Origin: Eutreptiella sp. 'Long Island Sound 2002'
Lineage: Eukaryota > Euglenozoa > Euglenophyceae > Eutreptiales > Eutreptiaceae
Direction of reading: 5' to 3'
Length of the DNA stretch: 64,000 bases
NCBI GenBank assembly: GCA_964036045.1
Contig: OZ038389.1
Span: 65,917,453-65,981,452 of the forward strand
A model generated the notes under the pieces. The model ran no database searches. It had not been told where the DNA came from and saw nothing but the letters and a program-made list of their open reading frames with translations. Each line of letters starts with the position of its first letter. Position 1 is the stretch's first letter. A program made the position numbers and the translations under genes. Positions 21,036-32,735 of this stretch are shown one piece after another.

Positions 21036-23989
21036 CGTACTGACATGGGGGGCTTGATGTCCTTCAAGTCTTCCCACACGGCGGCATCCGCGGCCTTAGC
21101 GACCATGAACGCCGGCTGCGAGGTCGACCGAGGTTCCCATCGGCCTCGCCCACGGACTCCCACGGCCGCCACGTCCATCTCCTCCATGGAATCCCTGTGG
21201 CTACGCCGCGGTTCCTCCATGTACGCTGAACCTAGACCTAGTTCACGCCGTACTCCTTCCATGTACGCATCCTCATCACGGCGCCGGCGGCTGCGTTCAG
21301 CGGCCTCCCGTCGTACACCACGCGGCGGGCTGATGTCGAACACCCCCAGGTCCAGGTCCAGATCCTCACCTTCGCCGACATCCCACTCCACGTCTCCTCT
21401 GGGGACCTCATCCCTGAGTCCACCATAACGTCCACCAGCCATTGGGATTGGCTCCGGGGCTGGTGCGGGGCGCCGGGGGCGTACCGGTGTCCGCGGTGGA
21501 GCACGGCGGTTGCGGTACTCCGCGCTGAGCCACTCATCACGCCAATCCTCACTGCCACTGCCGGGCGGCACGCGCTCGTTGCGGCGGCCCGCGCTGTGGT
21601 GAGAGGGGGCGGTGAGAGAGGGGGCACTGGCGCTGGGGTGACTCCTGGGGGCTCCGCCGGGGGCGTGGGGTCTGCCTGGACCTGGTCCGGGTCCCCAGCC
21701 GTCGTCCGACGAGCCAGACTCCAGGGGTGGGTGGTCGCTGCCGACGCTCCCACGGGCTTCCAGCGCGTCCAGCCTCTGCTGCAGGCCGCTGACGACGTTG
21801 GTCAGCGACTTGGTCTCGGCCCTGGCGATGTCCAGCTCCTTCTGCGCGCGCGCGGCGACCCTGGAGATGGGAGCCATCTCGCCCTTGCCCGTGTCTACCT
21901 CCAGCTCGAGCAACTGGACTCTCCTGCGGAGGTAGACAATCCACCGCCAGGTGGTATCCGGGTCGCCTTTCCCTGGTGGGTCGTCGGGGTCCCCAGGGGG
22001 TCCTCCAGGAGGGCCTCCGCCGGGTCCGCCCGGTCCAGGGGGTCCTCCCCCGCCCGGTGGTCCGCCTCCAGGGGGTCCACTTGGTGGGCGTCCTCCAGGG
22101 GGTCCTGATGGTCCTCCGCCAGGGGGTCCCGGTGGGTCTCCGCCGGGTCGCCTCGGTGGGTCCAAGGATGGGCGCCTCTTCGTGATGCCGAAGTCGATGT
22201 CGTCATCCTCGTCCATGTCGCCCCACCTGGGCGTCTCGGTCTCGGAAGGCTCCGAGCTCCGGTAGGGAGGAGGGAGATCCTCATCCTCACCTTCCGGTTC
22301 CATGGGGACGTCTCCGCCTCCTCCGCCCGTCCAAGCCACCACTTGGCGATGTCGGCGGCCTCGTTCATCCCCGTCACTGGCGGTGAAGAAGGGGTCACTG
22401 TCGTGGGGGTGTCCACCCGCTGGCCTCCGCGGCCTCTCGGGGGTCTTCCCCTTGCCCTTCCTCCGTCGACGGGCGGTGGGGCCACTGCTCCCACTGCTGC
22501 CCGTGTCGGCCTCGTCCAGCGTCATCCTGGAGGAGGCGTCCCCTTCGAAAAGTTTTCGAAGGGTCTCCACTCGTGATCCTCCCGGGAGAGTCTCGCGGCG
22601 GAGTTTGGCCTCTGCCTCCTCCATTGCGGCGGCGGTGGCTGCGGCAGCCCGCACTTCGGCTTCTTCCCGAGCACGAGCCGCCTCGGCTTCCCGGGCCTGC
22701 TGCAGCCGCGCCTTCTGCGCTTCCAACGCCGCCAGCTCCGCCTCCGTCTTGGCCTTCTCCTCAGCGACCTTCCGTCGCGCGACCTCGATGGCGTCCTTCT
22801 TGGCGGCGTCCGCCTGGGCCTTGGCCGTCGCTTCGGCGTGGGCCCTTTCCTCCGCCTCCTTCTTTGCCCTCTCTTTGGCAAGCGCCTCTTCCAGCGCCCT
22901 CACCTCGGCCTCCCTGCAGGCAATGGCCTCCTGCGTCAGGCGGGCTTCCTCATCGGCTGCCGCCAACTCAACGTTGACCTGGGCAGTCGCTGCCCCATGG
23001 GCGGCTACGGCCGTGAGTCCGGCCGCAATGGCCGCCACGGTCCGGGCGTGGATGGCCATGCCATGCGCCCACTCCGCAGCCTCCTCCTGAGCCATGCCGA
23101 CGGCGCCCTCCACGGCAGCGCTGTGCTGCCTGGCCCGTTGCCGGACAACCCGAAGGTTGCAGGGCACCCCACAGACGCGCTCACAGGCGCGCGCCACGTC
23201 CCTGTCGGGAGCGACGCCGCTGCTGGAGCTGGCCTGGTCGGCCGGCATCCTCCCGCGGTGGGCCGACTCCACGTCGCTGCTGGGGCCTGCTGGGGCCTGC
23301 TGGGGCCTCATGAGCAGCTGACGGGGCTTGGCCTTGGTCTGCCTGGCGACTTGGATGAAGTCGCCGAGGGTGGCGTGGCCGGGGTGATGACCCCCATTGG
23401 CCCGTTGGGGACTGGGGGCTGGGGTTCCGCCCTTGGCGCCTTGGGCGGCTTCGGCGGCCAGGGACTCCTGGTACTCCCGCCACCTCCGGTCCCGCTTCTT
23501 GTCCCCGGCGGACCGCTTCTCCTTCCCCGGAGACGCGCTGCTGCTGCCCTGCAGCCTGCGCTCGCTCCCCGGTTCCGGGAAGTTCTTCTCGATCATGTCC
23601 CACATGGAGACATTGATCGAGGCGCCCGATGGGTACACGTTGGGCTCCTCGTCCTCCTCAATCCCGTCGGGACGCAGGCCTTCGCCGGGCCTGTCCGGCC
23701 GGGTCCACGTCCTCCAGCGCTTGCGGCGGAAGAGGTACTCGTACCCTTCCGCCCGCAGCCACTCCTCCACTGCCCGCAGGCGGTCCTCCCCCATGTCCTC
23801 GCGGAGCTCGAAGCTCCCGGGCATGCCGCCTTCGCACTGGGGGTGGCTGTGGCGGTAGTGCTGGTCCCAAGCCAACCCACGCAGCAGGCGCGCTGCATGG
23901 GGGTGGGGCCGCGGCCACAACCTGCCCGCTTCCTGCCAATTCACCATGGCAGCGGGGGCGTAGTTGGTCTTGAGGTCCTTGGTATGCAC
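20969..23989 (-). CDS. Gypsy large gag-like N-terminal protein with coiled coil
   Basis: A 1006-codon frame starting at Met 23989, first in the element. Residues about 1-130 are a W/R-rich globular part. About 320-470 is an Ala/Glu/Lys-rich coiled coil (repeats such as REAEVRALEEALAKERAKKEAEE). About 590-690 is a long Pro/Gly tract (GGPPGPPGG type). Next come a short heptad region with LQQRLDALEA near residue 750, Arg-rich tails and acidic patches. The last 40 codons are out of frame relative to the capsid: the true protein appears to shift frame right after DLKDIKPPM. The Pro/Gly tract and coiled coil suggest an assembly or structural role. I know no family for the whole protein, so a function beyond an N-terminal Gag extension is not claimed. 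Confidence 0.7.
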   Translation of the reverse strand: MHTKDLKTNYAPAAMVNWQEAGRLWPRPHPHAARLLRGLAWDQHYRHSHPQCEGGMPGSFELREDMGEDRLRAVEEWLRAEGYEYLFRRKRWRTWTRPDRPGEGLRPDGIEEDEEPNVYPSGASINVSMWDMIEKNFPEPGSERRLQGSSSASPGKEKRSAGDKKRDRRWREYQESLAAEAAQGAKGGTPAPSPQRANGGHHPGHATLGDFIQVARQTKAKPRQLLMRPQQAPAGPSSDVESAHRGRMPADQASSSSGVAPDRDVARACERVCGVPCNLRVVRQRARQHSAAVEGAVGMAQEEAAEWAHGMAIHARTVAAIAAGLTAVAAHGAATAQVNVELAAADEEARLTQEAIACREAEVRALEEALAKERAKKEAEERAHAEATAKAQADAAKKDAIEVARRKVAEEKAKTEAELAALEAQKARLQQAREAEAARAREEAEVRAAAATAAAMEEAEAKLRRETLPGGSRVETLRKLFEGDASSRMTLDEADTGSSGSSGPTARRRRKGKGKTPERPRRPAGGHPHDSDPFFTASDGDERGRRHRQVVAWTGGGGGDVPMEPEGEDEDLPPPYRSSEPSETETPRWGDMDEDDDIDFGITKRRPSLDPPRRPGGDPPGPPGGGPSGPPGGRPPSGPPGGGPPGGGGPPGPGGPGGGPPGGPPGDPDDPPGKGDPDTTWRWIVYLRRRVQLLELEVDTGKGEMAPISRVAARAQKELDIARAETKSLTNVVSGLQQRLDALEARGSVGSDHPPLESGSSDDGWGPGPGPGRPHAPGGAPRSHPSASAPSLTAPSHHSAGRRNERVPPGSGSEDWRDEWLSAEYRNRRAPPRTPVRPRRPAPAPEPIPMAGGRYGGLRDEVPRGDVEWDVGEGEDLDLDLGVFDISPPRGVRREAAERSRRRRDEDAYMEGVRRELGLGSAYMEEPRRSHRDSMEEMDVAAVGVRGRGRWEPRSTSQPAFMVAKAADAAVWEDLKDIKPPMSVRRQPPQPRPLLGEAGRSGADRH

Positions 23990-24351
23990 TCGTTCAACTC
24001 AACGAACTGGTGGTGGTTGTTGAGGCGGGTGCTGCAGCACTGGACTGGGCGTGCGGCTGGTGCTGGTCAGCCGGTGGTTGTGGAAGTGGTTGACGCGTCC
24101 TTGCTGGTCGGCCGATGGGTCTGGTCTGTCCACTTCCTTCACGGTCGCGGCGCGGTCAGGGCGATGCTCTGGACGGCGCTGCTGGCTCCGTGACGAACTC
24201 GGCGCTGTTGCTGGGTGGCGCTGCGAGCCGCTGCGCTGCGCTGCGAGCCGCTGCGCTGCGCTGCGAGCTGCGAGCTGCGCCGCGTTGCTCGGGGTTGGTG
24301 GCCCCGAGTGGCACGCGAGGGTTGGGTAACCCCGCGGCGGTGAAACGCCTT
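23990..24351 (-). other. 5' leader of younger gypsy
   Basis: This short leader lies between the 5' LTR and the first Met. It contains tandem CTGCGAGC / GCTGCG repeats at about 24225-24285. A primer binding site matching a common tRNA 3' end was not recognisable next to the LTR. Confidence 0.5.
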
Positions 24352-27197
24352 TGACGCGTTCCCGTGGGGGGGCCGGCCACGGGACGCTGCGGTGGACACG
24401 CGCAAGTGAGCAGGCAGGCAAAGCACTACGCTCACAGGGGCATCAATGCGCTCATGTCATGTGACAAAGCGTTTCAGGATCCTTGCCACTCTGCAACAAG
24501 GGAACGAAAGTATGTACAGCAACACATCAGGATATGTACACATGGGGTTAAGACTGGACTGGGGTAAGGGCATCAAGGGACAATAGACACTCAGTCCCAA
24601 CTCATATCCCAATCCCAGGTCCGACCCTCTCAGTGGCTGGTGGGGGCGGGGGCTCAAACACAACCCATGCCCTGCTCAGTCCGGACCCTGAAACCCTGCC
24701 AATAGGGGAGGTGTCGCGCCCAGCCACAGGCGAGTTCCTGGGAACCAAGGGGCTCCAAGGCCAACCGACAGTGGCTCCCTATGCTCCCTTAACGGCAGGT
24801 CCCAACTCCACTCTGAGCCAGAGGTATGGCCCCGCCATTATCCCCTAGGAGTTGGTAGCTGAAAATGGGCTGTTTCAGCCCAAACTGATATTAGCTCCAA
24901 AATTCCCAAAATTGACCCCTCGTCCGGACCCGCCAGAGGTAGGGACGAGGCAACTGACCCTATGCCCTTCGAGTACGAACTCCCTGGAGCCCTCATCCAA
25001 CCTGGTTCCCTCTGAGGTCCCGGCATCAGGGCACCACGGGCTCGTCACGTGGGGTCATGATCGCCAAAATGGCAAAATCGGCCGTCTCGGGCGACCGTCC
25101 AGGGTAGGAAATCTTGGCGATATTGACGCGCCAAGCCTTGATTCACAACCCTTGATATCCCCTTTGGTCCCATGCCCTGGGTTATCGCTTGCTGTCACGC
25201 TGGCTGCTTACTGTTCACCGAGGGGATGACAACACGGACGGGGCAGAAAGCAACATGCGGTGCAAAGGGGGGATCGTGGATCGCACCAAAAGTTGAATAA
25301 CTCCGGATGAGCTGGAGGAGCAAATACGAAACTCAAGGGCGTTCAACCCTTGGTCATATGCTACAATATGTGCACTTTCCTCCTGGCTAGATCCCGTGCC
25401 CCATGGAGATATGGTAATTCCAACATTGCATACAATGGCAAAAACAGCGAAATTTGGCCAAAATGGCCCGCACTCCTGATTCCATATCTCCATGGCCACG
25501 TCGAGGATCCTTGCAACCAAAGATGCTATGGACACATGTGACTTAGGTCCCAATATATGCCACTTGCCAACCATCATGGTCGCCTCTAACCATTTTCCCC
25601 ATTGGCGGGAAAATGACACACGAAACGGGCAGGTTGGTAACATACCCCAAATTGGATGACTCACAACTCTCCCATCGAGAGGAGAGGCCACATGGGGAAA
25701 CACCCCATTCGATGTGGGTTTATGTGCCCTCTCCGAATTGCCCTTACCCTTGGTCAAGTGGCGCACGCAACCTCGGGGGTGAAATCAGGGGGAGAAGGAG
25801 TTTGTGGCCATTTTGGGCAAAACGGCCAAAATTCACCCAAAAGTGGTCCCTCCAAATATCGTATCTCCGTATCACGAAAGAAAGGAGCCTCGGGCTTTTG
25901 CATGGATGCAAACCGAAGCTTTGCTTCCCTTTTGCAACAAGGGTTGAGGTTCAAAGCACAATGAAAGCATTTTTAACACCTCAATCCTTGATGCACACTA
26001 TTTATGGGAAAAAGTGCATATATCGGCGATATTGGCATGAGCATATCTTTGGGATCTTGAGGAGCAAAAATATGAGTAGACACTTTTGGAGTGGGCCCAT
26101 AGTAGGTGCTTTCAAACATGCACCCTATGGTTAGATTGTCTCCGCCCACTCGTGTCATTAGTGCTTGCATATGAGCGCGTGTGCAAAGAGGCAATGTGGC
26201 ACGCGTGCTCACAAGGCGAAATAATATAAAATAGAAGACAAGGTTGTAAAAATCAACCAAGCCATCCACGATGTCCTTCGTGGTCTCCACTTTACATATT
26301 GCCTTGGTTCGAGGCTCAACTCCCCATAGGCTTCGAATACGAGCCTCGGGGGTTTGGCCATTTTGGCCTAATTTTCGACCAAAACTTGCCCTCTTTTGAA
26401 AATAGAGTTTTGGTGGGCATTGAATTGCGTGGAGCCATCGTTGAGTTGGCTCGTAAAGCGAAAATGGCCTCGGGCTTTTGGTCTTGTGAGCATTGTGTTC
26501 GGTCATTAACGTTCATGCTCACAAGGGCACAAAGTTAGCGTTTGCGCACGCAAACGACTTGGGTTTGCGAGACCCATAGGCTGCCTAAAACACCGCCATC
26601 GCCCGCTTCCCTAAGCAAGATGATATGCCCGCGTGAAAGGGGCATGGATGAAAGACATAGGGGGGAGACGTAGGGTTCCGTGCGAACTCTTGGTCTTTGA
26701 GAAGCATGAGTTCGCACGATCGACGGAAAGCCTTGCGCGCTGATTTTCTCGAAAACGCAACGGCGAAAAATTCTGGTGAATACACCAGATGAAAGTTCAT
26801 AAAATACCCTCTAGATTCAGCCCTTAAGTTCTCTTAGAACCTCACAGGTACTCGAGAAAAGTCAATCACAAAACTCGCCACGGAGAAGCGACGAAGGCGC
26901 GCGAACAGGCGACATCAGGCGGCGATTTCACGACAATTAGAAATCGCGGTAGAAATCGGGTATTTCACCGATTTCTGACCGAAAATCGATCAAGACAATA
27001 AAATCACGGTAATTCTACATCGATTTATTGGTTAGAAATCGGATTCCAGATTTCACGGGTTAGAGAACGGGGATAGCCGGTATCAACGGCTTCCGCACGG
27101 GTATGACGGCTCGCAGGCCTCCGGGCCATGGGCCATAAGGGGTGTGACTGACCACAGGCCTCCGGGCCATGGGCCATAGGTTCTGGATACCGCTTCA
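24352..27197 (-). repeat. 5' LTR of younger gypsy (2.85 kb)
   Basis: This is the direct copy of 10302-13146. In coding orientation it starts TGAAGCGG and ends ACGCGTCA. About a dozen substitutions or small indels were seen in the first 1.1 kb compared with the partner. They are a mixture of transitions and transversions. Confidence 0.9.
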
Positions 27198-27960
27198 CTG
27201 GGCTCTCAACTAAGGCCACTTCTGACATACTAGATAAGAGTGGCGAAAGGAACTCCCGCTGCGAAGTTGGGTGGAACTGCAACCGGGTAGACTCGCTTGA
27301 ACTGTCAAAGCACAGTGGATATGAGGTCGGTCCCTGACACACATCAGCATATCGTTCTTCCCAAGTAACCATTGGATTTTACCTTCGAAGGCATGGTAGT
27401 CCAAGCACCACATCGGGAGCATTTTGAGATTCTTGAAGTCGCGTTGAAACAGGATGGAGGTAGGGAGGTATCGTCGGGAGTTCCGGATGTCTCCTTTGAC
27501 AATGCAAAACAAAGGTCTTACCGTGAGCGCGTCTTGTCCCTCCCACTGGCCTATGTTAAGTTCCTATTAAGCTGCTCGTGTAGGTGACTTGGAAACGCGG
27601 TGTCGCGGCCATCTGGTCCAGGTGTATGAGGTGACAGGATGTCCCCGAATGTGTCGATGGGTAGGGCCACATGTTCCCTCCGTTGAGCGGCAGCTGTGCG
27701 GTGTGGGGTATCTCTCACCAGAGCGGGTATAGCTTCCACTGCTTACGGTACGACCGCCTCACGCCTGTGGCTTGAATTGCGCGGTGATGCTGCTTGGCAG
27801 GCGACCCCCTCTTGGACTGCCTACCGGCTCGCCTGACACAGGTTGCTTCCAGGGCTCTGGCTGACGTTTGCCATGGTCCCCGGTGCAGCCTAGCAGGGCT
27901 CCGACCAGTGGCCTTGGGATACCGCCCCTGCCGTTGGCCCGGCGGATACAAACTGACGTT
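27198..27960 (-). pseudogene. Old Ty3/gypsy: protease-side remnant, right of the nested insertion
   Basis: This resumes the older element after the younger gypsy. The minus-strand ORF 27210-27512 has ILFQRDFKNLKMLPMWCLDYHAFEGKIQW, which fits the strand pattern after the active site of gypsy retropepsins (LGRDFL...LDYH...I.W); quoted in parts: FQRDFKNL, CLDYHAFEGKIQW. No active-site triplet is visible. The block at 27897-27950 resembles 9730-9775. Confidence 0.5.
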
Positions 27961-27967
27961 TTCTCAT

Positions 27968-28765
27968 GCCATATGATGTGATGTGATATGAGTTGATACG
28001 ATGGGATGTTCGCAATTGGTGTGATGTGATGTGATGTGATGTGATGTGATGTGATGTGATGTGATGTGATTTAATGTGATGTGATGTGATGTGATGTGAT
28101 GTGATGTGATGTGATCTGATGTGATGTGATGTGATGTGATGTGATGTGATGTGATGTGATGTGATATGATGTGATGTGATGTGATGTGATGTGATGTGAT
28201 GTGATGTGATGTGATGTGATGTGATGTGATGTGATGTGATGTGATTTAATGTGATGTGATGTGATGTGATGTGATGTGATGTGATGTGATGTGATGTGAT
28301 GTGATGTGATGTGATGTGATGTGATGTGATGTGATGTGATTTGATGTGATGTGATGTGATGTGATGTGATGTGATGTAATATGATGTGATGTAATGTGAC
28401 GTGATGTGTTGCGACTCGATGTGATGTGATGTGATGTGATGTGATGTGATGTGATGTGATGTGATGTGATGTGATGTGATGTGATGTGATGTGATGTGAT
28501 GCGATGTGATGTGATGTGATGTGATGTGATGTGATGTGATGTGATGTGATGTGATGTGATGTGATGTGATGTGATGTGATGTGATGTGATGCGATGTGAT
28601 GTGATGTGATGTGATGTGATGTGATGTGATATGATGTGATGTGATGTGATGTGATGTGATGTAATGGGATGTGATGTGATGTGATGTGATGTGATGTGAT
28701 GTGATGTGATGTGATGTGATGTGATATGATGTTGTGTGACGTAATGTGATGTGATGTGATGTGAT
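27968..28765. repeat. (GTGAT)n microsatellite, left part
   Basis: About 800 bp of the pentamer GTGAT, regular from about 28018, with scattered variants such as GTGATTTAAT (about 28066 and 28240) and GCGAT (about 28500 and 28590). It is continued at 35292-35480; the LTR element between them was inserted into it. Confidence 0.95.
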
Positions 28766-29024
28766 TGTGACGGGTTATGCCCAGCAGGGGGCTGCCCGCA
28801 GCCAGATCGCGATCCTGTAGCTTAGGATGCGTCGCACGCGTGCGGAAATAAAGGATTTTACGCTGATGAAAAGTGCTGTTTTATATTCAAATTTCTGCTT
28901 GTACATCAGCATATTTGGAACTATGAAAGGACTTCGACAATTTCAATGATTTCACCTTTGATCCGAGATTGTGGAGAGTTGGACCAGCTGCATTGCAAAT
29001 TGCTCGCCTTTAACTCCGTAAACA
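28766..29024 (+). repeat. 5' LTR of pol-less element
   Basis: 259 bp, TGTGACGGG...GTAAACA, contains GATCGCGATC and AAATAAAGG (a possible polyadenylation signal at about 28845). A few substitutions separate it from the right copy. Confidence 0.85.
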
Positions 29025-29616
29025 AAACTGTCGAATCTTTTGAAGAGCTTGGTGAATGCAGATCGCCGGAGAACACCCAGAACTGAGACATTGCAATGTG
29101 CGTGCTCTGCGACATTTGGTGGTGAATGACAGCAGTTTAGAACCAGTAGTGCAAGGGGAACTTCAGCGTCGTGCAAGGGAGCAAGTGAACCGCTACAGCG
29201 ATCAACAACTTAGAAATATTCAAAAAGCTGAGTGTGTTGGCACGTTTACGACAAGTAGGGCTCAATTTGCAAAAGACAAGTTACGCTGTCGTGGATCCTG
29301 GGTCAACGTTTGTGGCGACGAACTAGAGTTCTCAGCAGCCATGGCTATTTTGGCTGCGGCTTTGGGTGCAGTAGCGTGCTCGTTGATGACTCCGCAAGCG
29401 CGGCCCTCTGTTGAGCGACCTCCACGATGGTGCCGGGGTCAGTGCTACAAGCGTCGAGTGACTGGTTGATGCTGTGCTCCTGGTTGTGTGCCTGGTGGTG
29501 ATACAGTGCTCCCACCTGGGTGGAGATGCTGGTGGAACTGACCCTTGTCTCGCCGTATGCTGGAGGTCGAAAATGTGGCTAAGATGGCGGCGCTGAAGTG
29601 ATGGTGAGAGAGAGCA
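29025..29616 (+). other. Internal leader of pol-less LTR element, weak ORF
   Basis: A 137-codon ORF at 29056-29469 starts 31 bp after the LTR. It is polar and charged in its first half (ELQRRAREQVNRYSDQQLRN), which is compatible with an RNA-binding gag remnant, but I recognise no domain. It could equally be chance. Confidence 0.3.
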
Positions 29617-30407
29617 GCGCTGTAACCAGACAAGCGCGCGCGTTTGCATCGCGGATACATAAATGTAGTAATTGGTGCATATTTGTTACTATTTGTGCAT
29701 ATTCAATATTCCACTTTGTGCACATTTAGATTCCATCATGATTCCACAATGATCCAATGATGCCCTGTGCCTGTGCCTGTTTCATGGTTTTTCTGATGTC
29801 CCCACCAACCCAGCTCAGATTTCCCCAAAATCTCTGATTGGGGTGTCCGTTCATAGTTTTGGAGCCAAAAAACAAGGCTGGGCTCCAAACTCCACAAAAC
29901 AGTGGATTTAGCTTTTGGCACCCCAAAGTGGGTTTTGATTGGCAGGATTGACCTGCTCTGTGGGCCAAAAACAGAGAAATGGCCCTGCCAAAAGGCAGAA
30001 AAACTGCTACCAGGCACCTGTAACCCTGGGCCAGGGGCACTAAACTGAAGTCCCTGGATCTAAAATTTTCCGATTCCACTGGGGATGGGGCTGTGAGTGG
30101 CAGCAGGGCTCTGCCAGCCCCAGATGGCCCTGACGAAGGCCATTACTGTACAAACAGTTGGAAAAGACCTGAGATGGTCAGTGTAAAAGTAGATGGCAGT
30201 GGCGACGCCAAGTGGCAAACCCGTATCTGAGAAATGGCCACTGCCAAGGGAAGGACAGACAAGAGTGGACAGTGCCAGAAAGACTGTGCTGACTGGACAG
30301 ACAGTGCAGTGGATCAAAAATGTGCAGTGCTGTGCTGACAGTGTGACAGCAAAACTGAAACAAACAAACAAGGGCAGGGCAAACTGATTGTCCCACAGCC
30401 CCAAACA

Positions 30408-30411
30408 ATGA

Positions 30412-30442
<31 letters not shown>

Positions 30443-30477
30443 CTCCTTTCTCTCTCTCTCTCTCTCTCACTCTCTCC

Positions 30478-30508
<31 letters not shown>

Positions 30509-30512
30509 ACCT
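30408..30512 (+). repeat. (CT)n microsatellite
   Basis: CT dinucleotides in three blocks separated by CTCCTTT interruptions. The overlapping ORFs (Leu-Ser and Arg-Glu repeats) are artefacts. Confidence 0.95.
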
Positions 30513-30649
30513 TTGCCAACCGAGCAAGGCCAGTGCCCAGAACTCGGTGCACTGCAGCAGGGAAAGTGGCAGTCAGCACACTGTTCCCAAAATCAATACC
30601 ATCAGATGATTAAAGTTAGGTACCAGTGTTTAGGAACTAAGTTAGTTTC

Positions 30650-30786
30650 TACCCACAAGCTGGGAGGGTTCCTGTTATACCGACAAGCTGGGAGGGTTCC
30701 TACTAAACATCTGGCTAGGCTAGGGTGTTGATTACCCACAAGCTGGGAGGGTTCCTGTTATACCCACAAGCTGGGAGGGTTCCTTC
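30650..30786 (+). repeat. Minisatellite, CACAAGCTGGGAGGGTTCCT core
   Basis: Four copies of the core (one with GACAAG) at about 30654, 30682, 30743 and 30766, partly separated by unrelated sequence. Confidence 0.85.
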
Positions 30787-32252
30787 GCAGCCCCCTAACC
30801 TACTAGACCCAACTTCCCACAAAATCTCTTAGATGAGGTTTGGACTCGGGGTTTAAGTCCAAGCACCCCGTGCACGTCTGCACCCAACCCAACTCTCACA
30901 GGGTGCACTGCCACCTACAGTGCTGCACCATCAGTGGTGCTTTTCCCTGGAGGTTATTAGCTGGTCTTGCCTCTCCCCACCTCCCTTAGATCCTCTGACC
31001 TTTTTGTAGGGACGTTTTCTAACACAGCTTTTTACACCCCCCAGGATTGGTTACCTAGGCTGGAAACTGGGTGGGGGTGATCAAAGCAATAAACAACCTG
31101 TTGCTCCCTGGGAGGAGGCCAAACAGGAGCCTCAGCACTTGGCCTAAGGCTATGTCAGTTAAATTCCCAGCCTCAGTCGTAGGCTGAAGGCTTCTCTTAT
31201 TTTCTCCTAGGGTCATTGTGATCATAGTTGCTCTAGTGCAACTTATGTTAGATGTTGGTGTGAGGAGGGTTTCCCAGCCCCCCCCCACCCAAAAGAAAAG
31301 GTGGTTAGTTGTCACTGCCTTACCTCCTGCGCACCCAAACACTCACGGCGAGCACAAACACACACCAACAAGCGCAAACAAGCGCAAAATCCGTTCCTTG
31401 GTGGGGTGGGGGGTACCCAACTAACCACCTCAAGGCAATGACAACCAATGACCCAGGTTCTCACCCAAAACTTATCTCAAGCTCCAGAGGGAGCACAGTT
31501 CGATGCGAAGAGAGCCAAAAAGAGTCGACGGACGTCGACTCAACCAAAAACGAACCGAGATTAGAACACCCAACAAGCCCACGCACCTGCCCCCCCAGCC
31601 ACCATGACAGCAACACCCAAACTGTCAAAAAAAAGCAGTAGGGCCCAGAATGACCAGGAAAAACAGGTTTTGTAAGCTCCAAAGGGAGCAAAACTGGACG
31701 AACGAAACGACGAACGCGTCGAAACTCGACGAAACTCGACGAAACTCAACGACGACGACGAACGAACAAAACGAAACTGCACTGATCCTGCACTAATCCT
31801 AGGTCACACTGTATACCTTACCTTAACCTTGTAACCAAAAAAAAGACAAGGATGTGCACAAAAGCGTCAACCCAGGTGGCTTGGCTGTCCCCCTGGGAAC
31901 AAGCACTGCCGCCGGCAAACAACACAAAGCCCAGGAGGCGCGCCTGGCCTCTCTGGGCACCGGATCTAGCCCCTTTATCTGCTTTGGGGCAAAAACCTCA
32001 AATAAATTGAAACAAGGCCCTTCAAGGCCACCAGTCAAATACAAGGCCTGAAAAAGGCCACAGGAGCGCAATTAAAAGGTAAACTAGCCCCTTTATCTGC
32101 TTTGGGGCAGCTGCAAAGGCCACTCGTGGGCCATGGAAACAATGGTGCACAAAAAGGCCACTCAAGGGCCAAGGCATGCCATGATGCAAAAGTGCACACA
32201 AGTGTGATACAAACACATAATTATTATGTAGCCTCTTGATTATTGCACCCTT

Positions 32253-32735
32253 CTACCCACAGTGACCTGCTGAGAAGGCAGCCCAAACCAACGAAGGCGA
32301 TGAACACGACTCTGCCTCCACAGCACCCGCGAAGTACTGGAAGGCAATGGTCTGGGCAGCCAAACCAGAGATCTCTAACCCATAGTCATCAGGGTACTCA
32401 ACAGTCAGGTAGTCCAGGATGGAGGCCGCAAAGAAGGCGATGTAAGGGCCCCAAGGCTGGATGCGGGGCCAAACTCGGCAAAGAAGGTGTAGTCGATCAT
32501 AATGCAGCCCCAACGACTGCAGTGGTCTGGGACAGGGTGAAGATGAGGGTGAAAAACCCCAAATATCCCAATAAACTCCCAAGTTGAAGGTAGGGGCACC
32601 AGTAGCCCCAAAACCCAAATAAGGCCGTAATGGCCATAGCCCTGGCCAGCCTGCTGCAGAGTAGCGCAGCAGCAGGACCGTAATCAGCAAAAAAAATTTG
32701 CTGTGGCCTCTGCACCATGAAACAGGCACAGGCAC
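32253..32735 (-). pseudogene. Decayed multi-pass membrane protein fragment
   Basis: Three overlapping minus-strand frames (32497-32745, 32405-32611, 32253-32735) each hold one part of what looks like a single protein. The parts are hydrophobic helices (ALFGFWGYWCPYLQLGSLLG, LGFFTLIFTLSQTTAVVGAA), then MIDYTFFAEFGP, then PYIAFFAASILDYLTV and a soluble tail. At least two frameshifts are needed to connect them. I do not recognise the family. It may be a captured host gene fragment inside the inverted-repeat element. Confidence 0.4.

Larger units (their letters stand above)
10302..27197 (-). mobile_element. Ty3/gypsy chromovirus, 16.9 kb, nested in the older gypsy
   Basis: The element is bounded by two direct LTRs of about 2845 bp that begin TG and end CA in + orientation (10302-13146 and 24352-27197). 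A 4-bp CTGG flanks both outer ends (10298-10301 and 27198-27201), a plausible target-site duplication. On the coding (minus) strand the order is 5' LTR, leader, gag, zinc knuckle, protease, RT, RNase H, integrase, chromodomain, polypurine tract, 3' LTR. The polypurine tract AAGGAGGGGGG sits directly against the 3' LTR (13147-13157). The LTRs differ by roughly 1 % over the stretch I compared by eye, so the insertion is fairly young, but the coding frame is broken in five places. I could not identify a primer binding site. Confidence 0.9.
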
